From an uncultured Kiritimatiellota bacterium (GTDB lineage: Bacteria; Verrucomicrobiota; Kiritimatiellia; RFP12; UBA1067), in the NCBI GenBank assembly GCA_934635225.1, contig CAKTYZ010000008.1, forward strand, positions 62,001 through 126,000: a stretch of DNA of 64,000 nt, written 5' to 3'. The translations under genes were made by a program, and so were the position numbers. Shown here in pieces: positions 43,347 to 50,799 of this stretch (position 1 is its first letter; the number at the start of each line of letters is the position of its first letter). The notes beneath the pieces were generated by a model. That model was not told the origin of the DNA. It made no database searches and saw only the letters and a program-made list of their open reading frames with translations.

Positions 43347-43756
43347 AGAAGAGAGAAGAGCAGGTCGTCGTTCAGACGATGAAGGCGGGCTTTACGCTCG
43401 TCGAACTCCTCGTAGTTGTTGCGATCTTGGGCATTCTGGGCACGATTGCCGTGCAGAATGTCATCGGCAACATCGGCAAGGCACGCCAGACGGCGGCGGA
43501 GCAAGGCGTCCAGTCCTTGCACGAGGCTTGCACGACCTACTACATCCAGCACAAGAAGTTGCCAACTTCTCTTGATCAGCTCACGGAGGGCGACGAACCG
43601 ATTCTGGAGAGCGACAAGGGACTCTATGATCCGTGGGACAACAAGTACGAAATGGAGACGAAGGGCAAGAAAATCATCATCAAGTCGGCTGGCGAAGACG
43701 GTGTGATGGGCACGGAAGACGATGTTCGTAGCGACGCGAAGAAGAAAAAGAACTGA
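43343..43756 (+). CDS. gspG: Type II secretion major pseudopilin GspG-like
   Basis: 137 aa. A 16-residue leader ending KAG is followed by FTLVELLVVVAILGILGTIAV, the class III prepilin cleavage site and N-terminal helix. The C-terminal SAGEDGVMGTEDDV is the calcium-binding loop typical of GspG. ATG 43343 follows GGAGG and overlaps the preceding stop. No other gsp genes are adjacent, so it is an orphan locus. Confidence 0.87.
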   Translation: MKKREEQVVVQTMKAGFTLVELLVVVAILGILGTIAVQNVIGNIGKARQTAAEQGVQSLHEACTTYYIQHKKLPTSLDQLTEGDEPILESDKGLYDPWDNKYEMETKGKKIIIKSAGEDGVMGTEDDVRSDAKKKKN

Positions 43757-43830
43757 GCGTTTCGAGTGATTTCGCCCAATAATGAGGAGGGAGGCAGGAT
43801 TCACCGTGAAAAGGGTGGCGCATTTATGGT

Positions 43831-43836
43831 ATAATA
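43831..43836 (+). promoter_or_regulatory. Extended -10 promoter for metK
   Basis: TATGGTATAATACACGCC; TATAAT 82 bp before the metK ATG, leaving a leader of about 75 nt. Confidence 0.6.
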
Positions 43837-43845
43837 CACGCCACT

Positions 43846-43915
43846 CATTTCAGTCTGTGACGCTTGGGTAAGGTGCCGAGGCGTGTGACGGGCGAAAAAG
43901 TCTACAGGGAATGAA
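43846..43915 (+). promoter_or_regulatory. Candidate structured leader of metK
   Basis: The leader can fold as a three-way junction: P1 TCATTTC + CTGT (43846-43852, 43856-43859) with ACAGGGAATGA (43905-43915), P2 ACGCTTGG/CCGAGGCGT (43861-43868, 43877-43885) and a short GAC/GTC stem. The 3' strand of P1 holds the AGGGA ribosome-binding site, so folding could block metK translation. I did not recognise a known SAM riboswitch class. Confidence 0.35.
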
Positions 43916-43918
43916 ATA

Positions 43919-45118
43919 ATGACCAATAACAAGGATAAGTGCTACGTCTTCACGTCGGAGTCCGTTTCGGAAGGGCATCCCGACAAGGTGGCGGACCAGA
44001 TTTCGGATGCGATTCTTGACGCATGCCTCAAGAGTGACAGCCATGCGCATGTGGCTTGCGAAACGGCGGTTGGTCCGAATGTCGTCATCAATCTGGGCGA
44101 GATCGCCTGCAAGGGATTGCAGAATGTTGATCCTGAGGCGATTGCCAGAAAGATCGTGAAGAAGATCGGCTATGACCGTGACGGCGAGCAGTTCAGCTGG
44201 AAGACGTTTTCGTATGTCTCCCATTTGCATGGACAGTCGCCGGACATTGCGCAGGGCGTCAACCGCAAGACGAAGGCGAAGCAGGGCGCGGGCGATCAGG
44301 GCATGATGGTCGGCTACGCGACGAACGAGACGGGCACCTATATGCCGACGGCCGTCGTCTATGCGCACGAGCTTCTGAAGATGTATGCGCGTCTGCGCAA
44401 GCGCGGCGGCAAGTATGCGTGGCTTCGTCCGGACGCGAAGAGCCAGATTTCGGTTGTCTATGAGGGCGACAAGCCTGTCTGCATCGATACGGTTGTCATT
44501 TCACAGCAGACGACGGAGGCCGGGGCGACAGAGCAGAATTATGCCGAAATCGAACGTCTTGCGAAGGATTATCTTTCCAAGACGGGATTTTTGTCGGAAG
44601 ACACGCGGTTCTTCATCAACCCGACGGGCAAGTTCGTCGTGGGCGGTCCCTGTGGCGATTCGGGGCTGACGGGGCGGAAGGTTGTCGTCGATACCTATGG
44701 TGGCATGGCGGCACATGGCGGCGGCGCTTTTTCCGGCAAGGACCCCTCGAAGGTGGATCGTTCGGCGGCGTATTACGCGCGCTATGCGGCGAAAAATATC
44801 GTTGCGGCGGGTCTTGCGGACCGTTGCCAGATTCAGGTCGCTTATGCGATTGGCGTGGATCGCCCTGTTTCGTTCTGCGTGAACACGTTTGACACGGCGA
44901 AAGGCGTTGTGACGGACGAGGCATTGGAGAAGATGCTGGCCTCCGGCAAGATTTTCGACTTCCGTCCGGCTGCGCTCATTGACGATCTGAAGCTTCTCAA
45001 GCCGCAGGGCTGGAACTATGAGCAGACGGCTGCCTACGGGCATTTCGGTCGCGACATATTCCCATGGGAGAAGCTTGACCGCGTAGCGCCATTGAAGAAG
45101 CTCTTCAAGATCGCCTAA
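43919..45118 (+). CDS. metK: S-adenosylmethionine synthetase
   Basis: 399 aa. SEGHPDKVADQISDAILD, GAGDQGMMVGYATNE and GGGAFSGKDPSKVDRSAAY are the methionine/ATP-binding signatures. It makes SAM from methionine and ATP in the cytoplasm. First gene of an operon with the DUF212 gene (14 bp gap). Confidence 0.95.
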   Translation: MTNNKDKCYVFTSESVSEGHPDKVADQISDAILDACLKSDSHAHVACETAVGPNVVINLGEIACKGLQNVDPEAIARKIVKKIGYDRDGEQFSWKTFSYVSHLHGQSPDIAQGVNRKTKAKQGAGDQGMMVGYATNETGTYMPTAVVYAHELLKMYARLRKRGGKYAWLRPDAKSQISVVYEGDKPVCIDTVVISQQTTEAGATEQNYAEIERLAKDYLSKTGFLSEDTRFFINPTGKFVVGGPCGDSGLTGRKVVVDTYGGMAAHGGGAFSGKDPSKVDRSAAYYARYAAKNIVAAGLADRCQIQVAYAIGVDRPVSFCVNTFDTAKGVVTDEALEKMLASGKIFDFRPAALIDDLKLLKPQGWNYEQTAAYGHFGRDIFPWEKLDRVAPLKKLFKIA

Positions 45119-45132
45119 ACGGGAGTGCAGGG

Positions 45133-45633
45133 ATGTTGCTGGCGATTGGGATTATCCATCACGTCAACTTTCTGGAGATTGTCCGACATCCCTGGTTCAT
45201 GTCTGCGTTCTTGGCGGCAGCCTCGGCGCAGACATTGAAGTTTCTCTATTCTTGGTGGAAGACCGGTTTGCCGGATTTGCGTCAGTTCCATGCGGCGGGG
45301 GGGATGCCGTCCGTCCATTCTGCACTGGTTTCCGCGCTTGCCTTTGCAGTTGGGCTGACCGAGGGATTTGACGCGCCCTATGCGATGATTGCCGTCGGGC
45401 TTGGCCTGATAGTCTTGGTTGATGCTGCGACGCTTCGTCGCGAGGCAGGCGAACATGCCAAGCTGATCAATCGCATCGTCTCGCACTTGAACAGTGCAAG
45501 TGAAGAGGATCGTATTGAAGCGCGGCGTTTGGAAGAGCGGTTGGGGCATCGTCGCCGTGAGGTTCTTGCGGGTGTCCTTTGGGGAATCTTCGTTGCGCTT
45601 TCCGTTTGTGGCATCTGGGATTTCTGGAAATGA
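45133..45633 (+). CDS. Divergent PAP2-family (DUF212) membrane protein
   Basis: 166 aa, four or so membrane segments. WWKTGLPDLRQFHAAGGMPSVHSALVSALAFAVGL is the signature of the DUF212/acid-phosphatase-related family. Substrate unknown, perhaps a lipid phosphate. The ATGA overlap couples it to the next membrane protein. Confidence 0.85.
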   Translation: MLLAIGIIHHVNFLEIVRHPWFMSAFLAAASAQTLKFLYSWWKTGLPDLRQFHAAGGMPSVHSALVSALAFAVGLTEGFDAPYAMIAVGLGLIVLVDAATLRREAGEHAKLINRIVSHLNSASEEDRIEARRLEERLGHRRREVLAGVLWGIFVALSVCGIWDFWK

Positions 45634-46790
45634 AGCGCGTCTATCACTACGCGTTGCTGGCTTCCGTTCTTGTCGGTTTGCCTTTGGTCTGTTGTTATCT
45701 CGGGGGGCATGACGAGATTCTTGAGGGCGTGAAGAACTTTCCGCCGCGTACAGAAGACTTTGGCTTCCATCCGGAGAAACTCTGGAACTACCGTAGACCG
45801 TTCAATTGGTATTGGTTCCTGGGCCTGACGGTTTTTACGTTCGGATGCGTATTTCCGTTCTTGCGGCGTGGTATTCGCGCGTACCGGCGGACTTTTCCTC
45901 GTCCTGTTTCATCGCGCGGCAAGTTCCCCTTGTGGGGGTGGGGAGCATTGGCGTTGTTGTTTGGGTCGTGGGTTGTGACTTGGAGCCGTTTCGAGTGGTT
46001 TCGCCCATATCAAGTTCTTCTTTCCTATTTTCCGATTTGGATGGGGTACATCTTGACGATGAATGCGCTTTGCCTTTGGCGGAAGGGTTCGTCTCCTCTG
46101 ACAGACCATCCGTTGGCTTATGCGCTCACATTTCCCGTTTCATCGCTCTTCTGGTGGTTTTTTGAGTATCTGAACCGCTTTGTTTGGAATTGGTACTACC
46201 TTGGCATTTCTGAACTTTCGGCGGTGACTTATACGCTTTATGCGACGCTCTGCTTCGCGTCAGTCTTGCCGGCCGTTTATGCCACTGCCGAATTCCTGGG
46301 CACATTTCGCTTCTTTGACGACCGCAATTACGAAGGAATGTCATGGTGTCCGGATGTGCGTAGCCCCGTCTCCCGCGTCGTTCTTGCGATGCTCTCGCTC
46401 GTCGGGTTGACAGGCATCGTGTTCTTCCCCGAGTACGCCTATCCGCTTCTTTGGATTTCGCCTCTCATGGTTTTCGTGTTTGTTCAGGTTCTGCTGGGAG
46501 AGAAGTGCGTCTTGGATTGCGTGAAGCTTGGCAATTGGGGGTTGGTGTTTCGGTTTGAAGTTGCAGCGCTCGTCTGCGGCTTCTGCTGGGAGACATGGAA
46601 TTACTACGCGCTTGCGAAATGGGTCTATGCCGTTCCATGGGTTCATGGCTGGCAAATTTGGGAAATGCCGATCATTGGTTTTGCGGGCTATTTGCCGTTC
46701 GGAGTCGAGTGCGCGGCGGTGACATTCTGGCTTTACGATGCCTGTGGCATCGCGTGCGCATCGTCTACAGAGAGATGTCGGACCATATAG
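45630..46790 (+). CDS. Polytopic membrane protein of unknown function
   Basis: 386 aa with about 10 hydrophobic segments, unusually rich in Trp and Tyr (FWWFFEYLNRFVWNWYYLG). No family I can name with confidence. ATG 45630 overlaps the preceding stop. The C-terminal tail CASSTERCRTI is short and polar. Likely last gene of the metK operon. Confidence 0.65.
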   Translation: MKRVYHYALLASVLVGLPLVCCYLGGHDEILEGVKNFPPRTEDFGFHPEKLWNYRRPFNWYWFLGLTVFTFGCVFPFLRRGIRAYRRTFPRPVSSRGKFPLWGWGALALLFGSWVVTWSRFEWFRPYQVLLSYFPIWMGYILTMNALCLWRKGSSPLTDHPLAYALTFPVSSLFWWFFEYLNRFVWNWYYLGISELSAVTYTLYATLCFASVLPAVYATAEFLGTFRFFDDRNYEGMSWCPDVRSPVSRVVLAMLSLVGLTGIVFFPEYAYPLLWISPLMVFVFVQVLLGEKCVLDCVKLGNWGLVFRFEVAALVCGFCWETWNYYALAKWVYAVPWVHGWQIWEMPIIGFAGYLPFGVECAAVTFWLYDACGIACASSTERCRTI

Positions 46791-46830
46791 TCTGACGAGT
46801 TTTGGACTTTAGCTTGACGAGTGGAAGCCT

Positions 46831-47153
46831 CGTGCACATGTGAACGTTTGGCCGTCGAACGCATTCATCGGAAACTACTTGCGGCTTGTGTGCCTCTCGC
46901 GTGAGGGGCTTTCTGCGCAGATCATGCACGAATGCAGCTGTGTTGCTTGTCCGCGACATTTTGGGCGTGCGGAATATCGACTATGAGAGCAAGATGGTAC
47001 GCTTCCGCCCGCCAGAAGACGTTGATCTTGACTTCCCGCAAGGCAGAGTTTCCGACGGCAGACGGGCGCCTTCAGTTGCGTTGGAGACGACATTCAAACA
47101 GATTCGAGAAGAATGTTCGGTTGCCGACAGGTTGGAGCGAAGTCGTGGATTGA
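46831..47153 (+). pseudogene. Decayed C-terminal fragment of a GH78-like alpha-L-rhamnosidase
   Basis: Three reading frames in turn give parts of one C-terminus: VNVWPSNAFIGNYLRLVCLSR (from 46840), VRDILGVRNIDYESKMVRFR (from ~46940), and FPTADGRLQLRWRRHSNRFE...LPTGWSEVVD ending at the TGA 47151-47153. Together they match the end of family 78-type rhamnosidases (WPSN.fIGNYLRL; lgv..id...v.f.PP). At least two frameshifts and an internal deletion; no start or catalytic domain. Confidence 0.6.
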
Positions 47154-47172
47154 ATCACACGGGATTCCCCTT

Positions 47173-47430
47173 TTAAGCTTCGTGTTCGATGACGTAGCGC
47201 CTTGAGCATCGGTCAAGCATCACCAGGAGCCCTCCGCTTGATCCTTTCCTTGAAATGACCGTGTCCATCTCCCAGTGTCCGAGCTCCTTTGCCTCGGACG
47301 CCTCCTTCGGCCTGTCCTTTAACAGCCTTCTGCCCGGGACCGTCCTCGCCTCGTGCGCGGGCTGCCGCGGCCTTCGTCGTCTCCCCGGACGGTACGGCGT
47401 CTGGCCGTGGCGACGTCCGAATGACAGCCC
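47173..47430 (-). pseudogene. IS30-family transposase fragment
   Basis: The minus-strand frame reads RPKEASEAKELGHWEMDTVISRKGSSGGLLVMLDRCSRRYV, the first catalytic Asp region of IS30-type DDE transposases (GHWE.DTV...G.L...D..SR). The frame ends at 47173, so the rest of the catalytic core is absent. It abuts the rhamnosidase fragment. Confidence 0.65.
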
Positions 47431-47432
47431 CC

Positions 47433-47461
47433 TTGCGCGGAGCGACGAATTAAGGTATAAT
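47433..47461 (+). promoter_or_regulatory. Promoter TTGCGC-17-TATAAT for rpmE-prfA
   Basis: TTGCGC 47433-47438 and TATAAT 47456-47461 with a 17-bp spacer, 55 bp before the rpmE ATG. Confidence 0.65.
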
Positions 47462-47515
47462 ACGCGCCAATTCTTCGAAGAGAAACCGAAGAGAAAGACT
47501 TGAAAGGCAAATAAA

Positions 47516-47722
47516 ATGAAGAGCGACATCCATCCGAAGTACGAAGACGCGACCATCACCTGCGCGTGCGGCAACGTCATCCACACCCGTTCCACCAAGA
47601 AGGCGATGACGGTCAACACCTGCTCGGCGTGCCACCCGTACTTCACGGGCGCGAAGACCATGATCGATACCGAGGGGCGCGTCGATTCGTTCAAGAAGCG
47701 TTACGCGAAGTTCGCGAAGTAA
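47516..47722 (+). CDS. rpmE: 50S ribosomal protein L31
   Basis: 68 aa, zinc-containing type: ITCACGN and NTCSACHPYFTGAK provide the CxC and CxxC ligands, and KSDIHPKYEDATITC is the standard start. AAAGGCAAATAAA lies before the ATG. prfA follows 66 bp downstream, a common arrangement. Confidence 0.95.
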   Translation: MKSDIHPKYEDATITCACGNVIHTRSTKKAMTVNTCSACHPYFTGAKTMIDTEGRVDSFKKRYAKFAK

Positions 47723-47788
47723 GCGCTTCCCGCTTGCTTGGTTCGATCGGGCATCCGGGCCGCGTGGCTTGGGTGTCCGTTTCTTGTC

Positions 47789-48766
47789 ATGATTGACAGT
47801 GCGCTGATCGAGAACATCCTGACGCGGATTCCTGCCGTCGAGGCGGAGTTGGGCAATCCGGCCGTCCTTCAGGACCGCAGGCGGTACCTGACCGTTCTTC
47901 AAGACTACCGGTTTCTCAAGAAGCTCGATTACGCGTATGTCGCCTGGCAGCTTGGCGAGGCCACGGAGCGGGAACTGTCCGCCGCGCTGCTGAAGCCCGA
48001 TCCTCTTGAGGACCGTTCGGCCGTGCTGGAGGTGCGTGCCGGAACGGGGGGCGAAGAGGCCGCCTTGTTTGCGGGCGATCTCTTCCGCATGTACGGCCGT
48101 TATGCGGAGCAGAAGGGATGGAAGGTCGAGGTCCAGCACGAGAACAAGACCTCGCTGAACGGCTACAAGGAAGTCGTCTTTCTCGTCAAGGGGGAGGGGG
48201 CGTATGGGGCGTTGCGCTTCGAGTCCGGCGGTCACCGCGTCCAGCGCGTGCCCGAAACGGAGACTCAGGGGCGCATCCACACGTCCGCCGCGACAGTCGT
48301 CGTCTTTCCCGAGGCGGACGAGACGGACGAGATTGACATCCCGGAGAAGGACATACGGATCGACCTCTTCTGTGCGGGCGGCGCGGGCGGCCAGCACGTC
48401 AACAAGACGGAGTCAGCCGTGCGCATGACCCACCTGCCGACGGGGCTTGTCGCCGTCTGTCAGGACGAGCGTTCGCAAATCCGCAACCGCGAGAAGTGCT
48501 TTGCCACGCTGAAAGCGCGCATTCTCGACTTCAGGCGGCGAGAGGAAGAGGCGAAGGTCGGCGCGGATCGCTTGACCCTGCGCGGCAGCGGCGACCGGTC
48601 GGAGAAGATCCGAACCTACAATTTCCCCCAAAACCGCATGACGGACCATCGCATCGGCCTGACGCTCTATTCGCTGGACCGGATTATCGACGGCAATCTG
48701 GCGGAGCTTCTGGAGGCCTTGCGCAACAATGACCTCGACGAACGGCTGAAACAGGCCTTAAAGTAG
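47789..48766 (+). CDS. prfA: Peptide chain release factor 1
   Basis: 325 aa, shorter than the usual ~360 because the N-terminal domain is reduced. The PxT stop-codon recognition motif appears as PET in QRVPETETQGRIHTSA and the catalytic GGQ in CAGGAGGQHVNKTESAVR. ATG 47789 is the first plausible start; an upstream frame extends to 47738 without a better initiation signal. The 3' end overlaps the convergent MBL gene by 9 bp. Confidence 0.93.
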   Translation: MIDSALIENILTRIPAVEAELGNPAVLQDRRRYLTVLQDYRFLKKLDYAYVAWQLGEATERELSAALLKPDPLEDRSAVLEVRAGTGGEEAALFAGDLFRMYGRYAEQKGWKVEVQHENKTSLNGYKEVVFLVKGEGAYGALRFESGGHRVQRVPETETQGRIHTSAATVVVFPEADETDEIDIPEKDIRIDLFCAGGAGGQHVNKTESAVRMTHLPTGLVAVCQDERSQIRNREKCFATLKARILDFRRREEEAKVGADRLTLRGSGDRSEKIRTYNFPQNRMTDHRIGLTLYSLDRIIDGNLAELLEALRNNDLDERLKQALK

Positions 48767-49396
48767 GGGAAGGAAGGGGTTGCCGCGCTTTTCGGCGGCA
48801 ATCGTCGTGAAGGGGCCGTGTCCTGGAATGACCTCGGTGTCGTCGGGAAGCGCGGTCAGCTTGCCGAGCGACGTGCGCAGGGTCGCCATGTCACCGCCGG
48901 GGAAGTCGGTCCTCCCGACGGAACCCGCGAAGAGCGTGTCGCCCGAAAGCAGCAGCTTTTCCTGCGGGAAGTGGTAGCAGACGCCTCCGGGCGTGTGCCC
49001 GGGCGTCTCGATGACCTTCAGGCCGGCGAAGGGACCGTTGTCCGCGAAAGGCGGAAGCGTCTCTCGCAAGTCGAGCGTGAGCAGCGTCGCCGGGCGCGCA
49101 ATCGCGGGGTAGTCGGGCGGCATCTGGTTGAACGGGTGCGTCAGGACCGGCACGTCCGCCGCGTGGACAAGGACGGGAAGCGCCGGGAACTTTGCCAGCA
49201 GACCGGGCAGTCCTCCGACATGGTCGAAGTGCGCGTGCGTCAGGAGAATGGCGACAGGTTCAAGGCGCATCCGGTCCAGAAGCGCGGCAATCCGGTCGGC
49301 CTCCGAACCGGGATCGACGAGAAGGGCCTTCCCGTCCGTGCTGAGGATTGTGCAGTTGACCTCGTAGGGCCCGACTTGAATCGTGTTTTTGTCCAT
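48758..49396 (-). CDS. MBL-fold metallo-hydrolase (glyoxalase II-like)
   Basis: 212 aa. THAHFDHVGG, the His of ETPGHTPGG, the bridging Asp of LLLSGDTLF and PGHGPFT make a complete metal site. The short YcbL/GloB-like subgroup acts on small thioesters, but the substrate is uncertain. No signal peptide. Confidence 0.85.
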   Translation of the reverse strand: MDKNTIQVGPYEVNCTILSTDGKALLVDPGSEADRIAALLDRMRLEPVAILLTHAHFDHVGGLPGLLAKFPALPVLVHAADVPVLTHPFNQMPPDYPAIARPATLLTLDLRETLPPFADNGPFAGLKVIETPGHTPGGVCYHFPQEKLLLSGDTLFAGSVGRTDFPGGDMATLRTSLGKLTALPDDTEVIPGHGPFTTIAAEKRGNPFLPLL

Positions 49397-49430
49397 GCGC
49401 GAAGTATAGCAAATTCTGCGCGGATTGTGG

Positions 49431-49436
49431 TATAAT
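49431..49436 (+). promoter_or_regulatory. Extended -10 promoter (TGTGGTATAATCTTG) for nagA
   Basis: TATAAT 32 bp before the nagA ATG; AAGGAG precedes the start. Confidence 0.6.
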
Positions 49437-49468
49437 CTTGTCCGTCAACAAGAAGGAGTTCCTCAATC

Positions 49469-50632
49469 ATGCAGAAAACAGTCATCATCAATGCCCATGT
49501 GATTTCACCGGACGTCGAGCTCACCGACGCGACAATTGTCATTGAAGGGCGTCGGATCAAGCGCGTGACCGCGAAGAAGGTCGCGGCGAAGCCCGACCAG
49601 GAGACGACTGTCGTCGATGTGCAAGGGCAGTATGTGATGCCGGGTTTCATCGATGTCCACACGCATGGTGCGCTCACCTACGATTTCTGCGACGCGGACG
49701 AGCGGGCGATCTTCGAGATCGCGAAGGCGAAACTGCAGGAGGGCGTGACGACGTTCCTTCCGACGACGCTCACCGTTTCGCACGAGGAGCTTCTTGTCGC
49801 GGCGCGGAACGCGAGAAAGTACAACGAGGCCGGCCAGCCCTACGCCAAGGTGCCGGGCATCCATCTTGAAGGGCCGTTCATCAACGTGAAGTGCTGCGGC
49901 GCGCAGAACCCGAAGTTCGTCCGCAAGCCGTCCGTGAAGGAGCTGAAACAGATCGCCAAGATCTATTCCGTTCGTCTGATCACGTATGCCGTCGAGGCGG
50001 CGGGCGGCGCGAAGTTCGCGAAGGACTGCTTCAAGCTGGGCGTGGTTCCGAGCTGCGGGCACACGGCGGCGAAGATGAAGGACCTGGAGGGGGCGTACCT
50101 GAATGGCCTGCGGCACATGACGCACTTCTGCAATCAGATGACCCCGTTGCATCATCGCGAAATCGGCATGGTCGGCGCAGGCTTCCTGTTGGGTGACCTC
50201 AACACCGAGGTCATCTGCGACCGTATCCATCTCTGCGACGACATGCTGCGGCTCATCTTCATGCGTCGTTCGCTCGAGCACATCCAGATGATTACGGACT
50301 CCCTCCGCTGTTCGCACTGCAAGGACGGCTACGCGTTCGAGATGGGCGGGCTCAAGGTGCTTCTGCAGAACGGCGAGGCGCGGCTGGTGAAGGGGGGCAA
50401 TCTGGCCGGCTCGACCCTCTGGATGGGGAATGGGCTGAAGAACGTCCATGACGTCACGGGCATTCCTCTCATGAGACTCGTTCGCACGACCTCTTGGAAT
50501 CAGGCGATCGAACTGGGGCTGGACACCGACCTCGGCAAGATCGAGAAGGGCTTTCTGGCCGACCTTGTCGTCATCAATCCGCGAACATGGAAGCCCTCCG
50601 CCGTCTTCGTTGACGGCGAACAGCGGATTTGA
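49469..50632 (+). CDS. nagA: N-acetylglucosamine-6-phosphate deacetylase
   Basis: 387 aa amidohydrolase. HxH in FIDVHTHGALTYDF, the metal Glu in HLEGPFINVKC, His in SCGHTAAKMKDLEGAYLNG and in RHMTHFCNQMTPLHHR, and the catalytic Asp in MITDSLRC. It converts GlcNAc-6-P to GlcN-6-P in the cytoplasm for amino-sugar recycling. No nagB next to it. Confidence 0.9.
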   Translation: MQKTVIINAHVISPDVELTDATIVIEGRRIKRVTAKKVAAKPDQETTVVDVQGQYVMPGFIDVHTHGALTYDFCDADERAIFEIAKAKLQEGVTTFLPTTLTVSHEELLVAARNARKYNEAGQPYAKVPGIHLEGPFINVKCCGAQNPKFVRKPSVKELKQIAKIYSVRLITYAVEAAGGAKFAKDCFKLGVVPSCGHTAAKMKDLEGAYLNGLRHMTHFCNQMTPLHHREIGMVGAGFLLGDLNTEVICDRIHLCDDMLRLIFMRRSLEHIQMITDSLRCSHCKDGYAFEMGGLKVLLQNGEARLVKGGNLAGSTLWMGNGLKNVHDVTGIPLMRLVRTTSWNQAIELGLDTDLGKIEKGFLADLVVINPRTWKPSAVFVDGEQRI

Positions 50633-50638
50633 TACAAT
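50633..50638 (+). promoter_or_regulatory. -10 promoter (TACAAT) of tRNA-Ser
   Basis: TTTGATACAATACACGCC; TACAAT ends 19 bp before the mature tRNA 5' end. Confidence 0.5.
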
Positions 50639-50657
50639 ACACGCCATTAAACGATTT

Positions 50658-50748
50658 GGAGGGATGGCCGAGTGGCTGAAGGCAACGGTTTGCTAAATCG
50701 TCGTACGGTCTAATCTCCGTACCGGGGGTTCAAATCCCCCTCCCTCCG
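50658..50748 (+). tRNA. tRNA-Ser(GCT)
   Basis: 91 nt with a long variable arm. The acceptor stem GGAGGGA pairs with TCCCTCC (50741-50747), the anticodon loop contains TTGCTAA (anticodon GCT, reading AGC/AGU), and the T arm has GGTTCAAATCC. The CCA end is not encoded. Confidence 0.95.
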
Positions 50749-50799
50749 CCCGTTCACCCCGTTTGCGCAGAGTTTGGTTTGGACTGAAGAGGAACTTGA

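Noticed and set aside
43846..43915. SAM-II riboswitch
   Set aside because: There is a vague likeness around GCGTGTGA...AAAAAG, but the loop-stem pseudoknot pairing does not fit.
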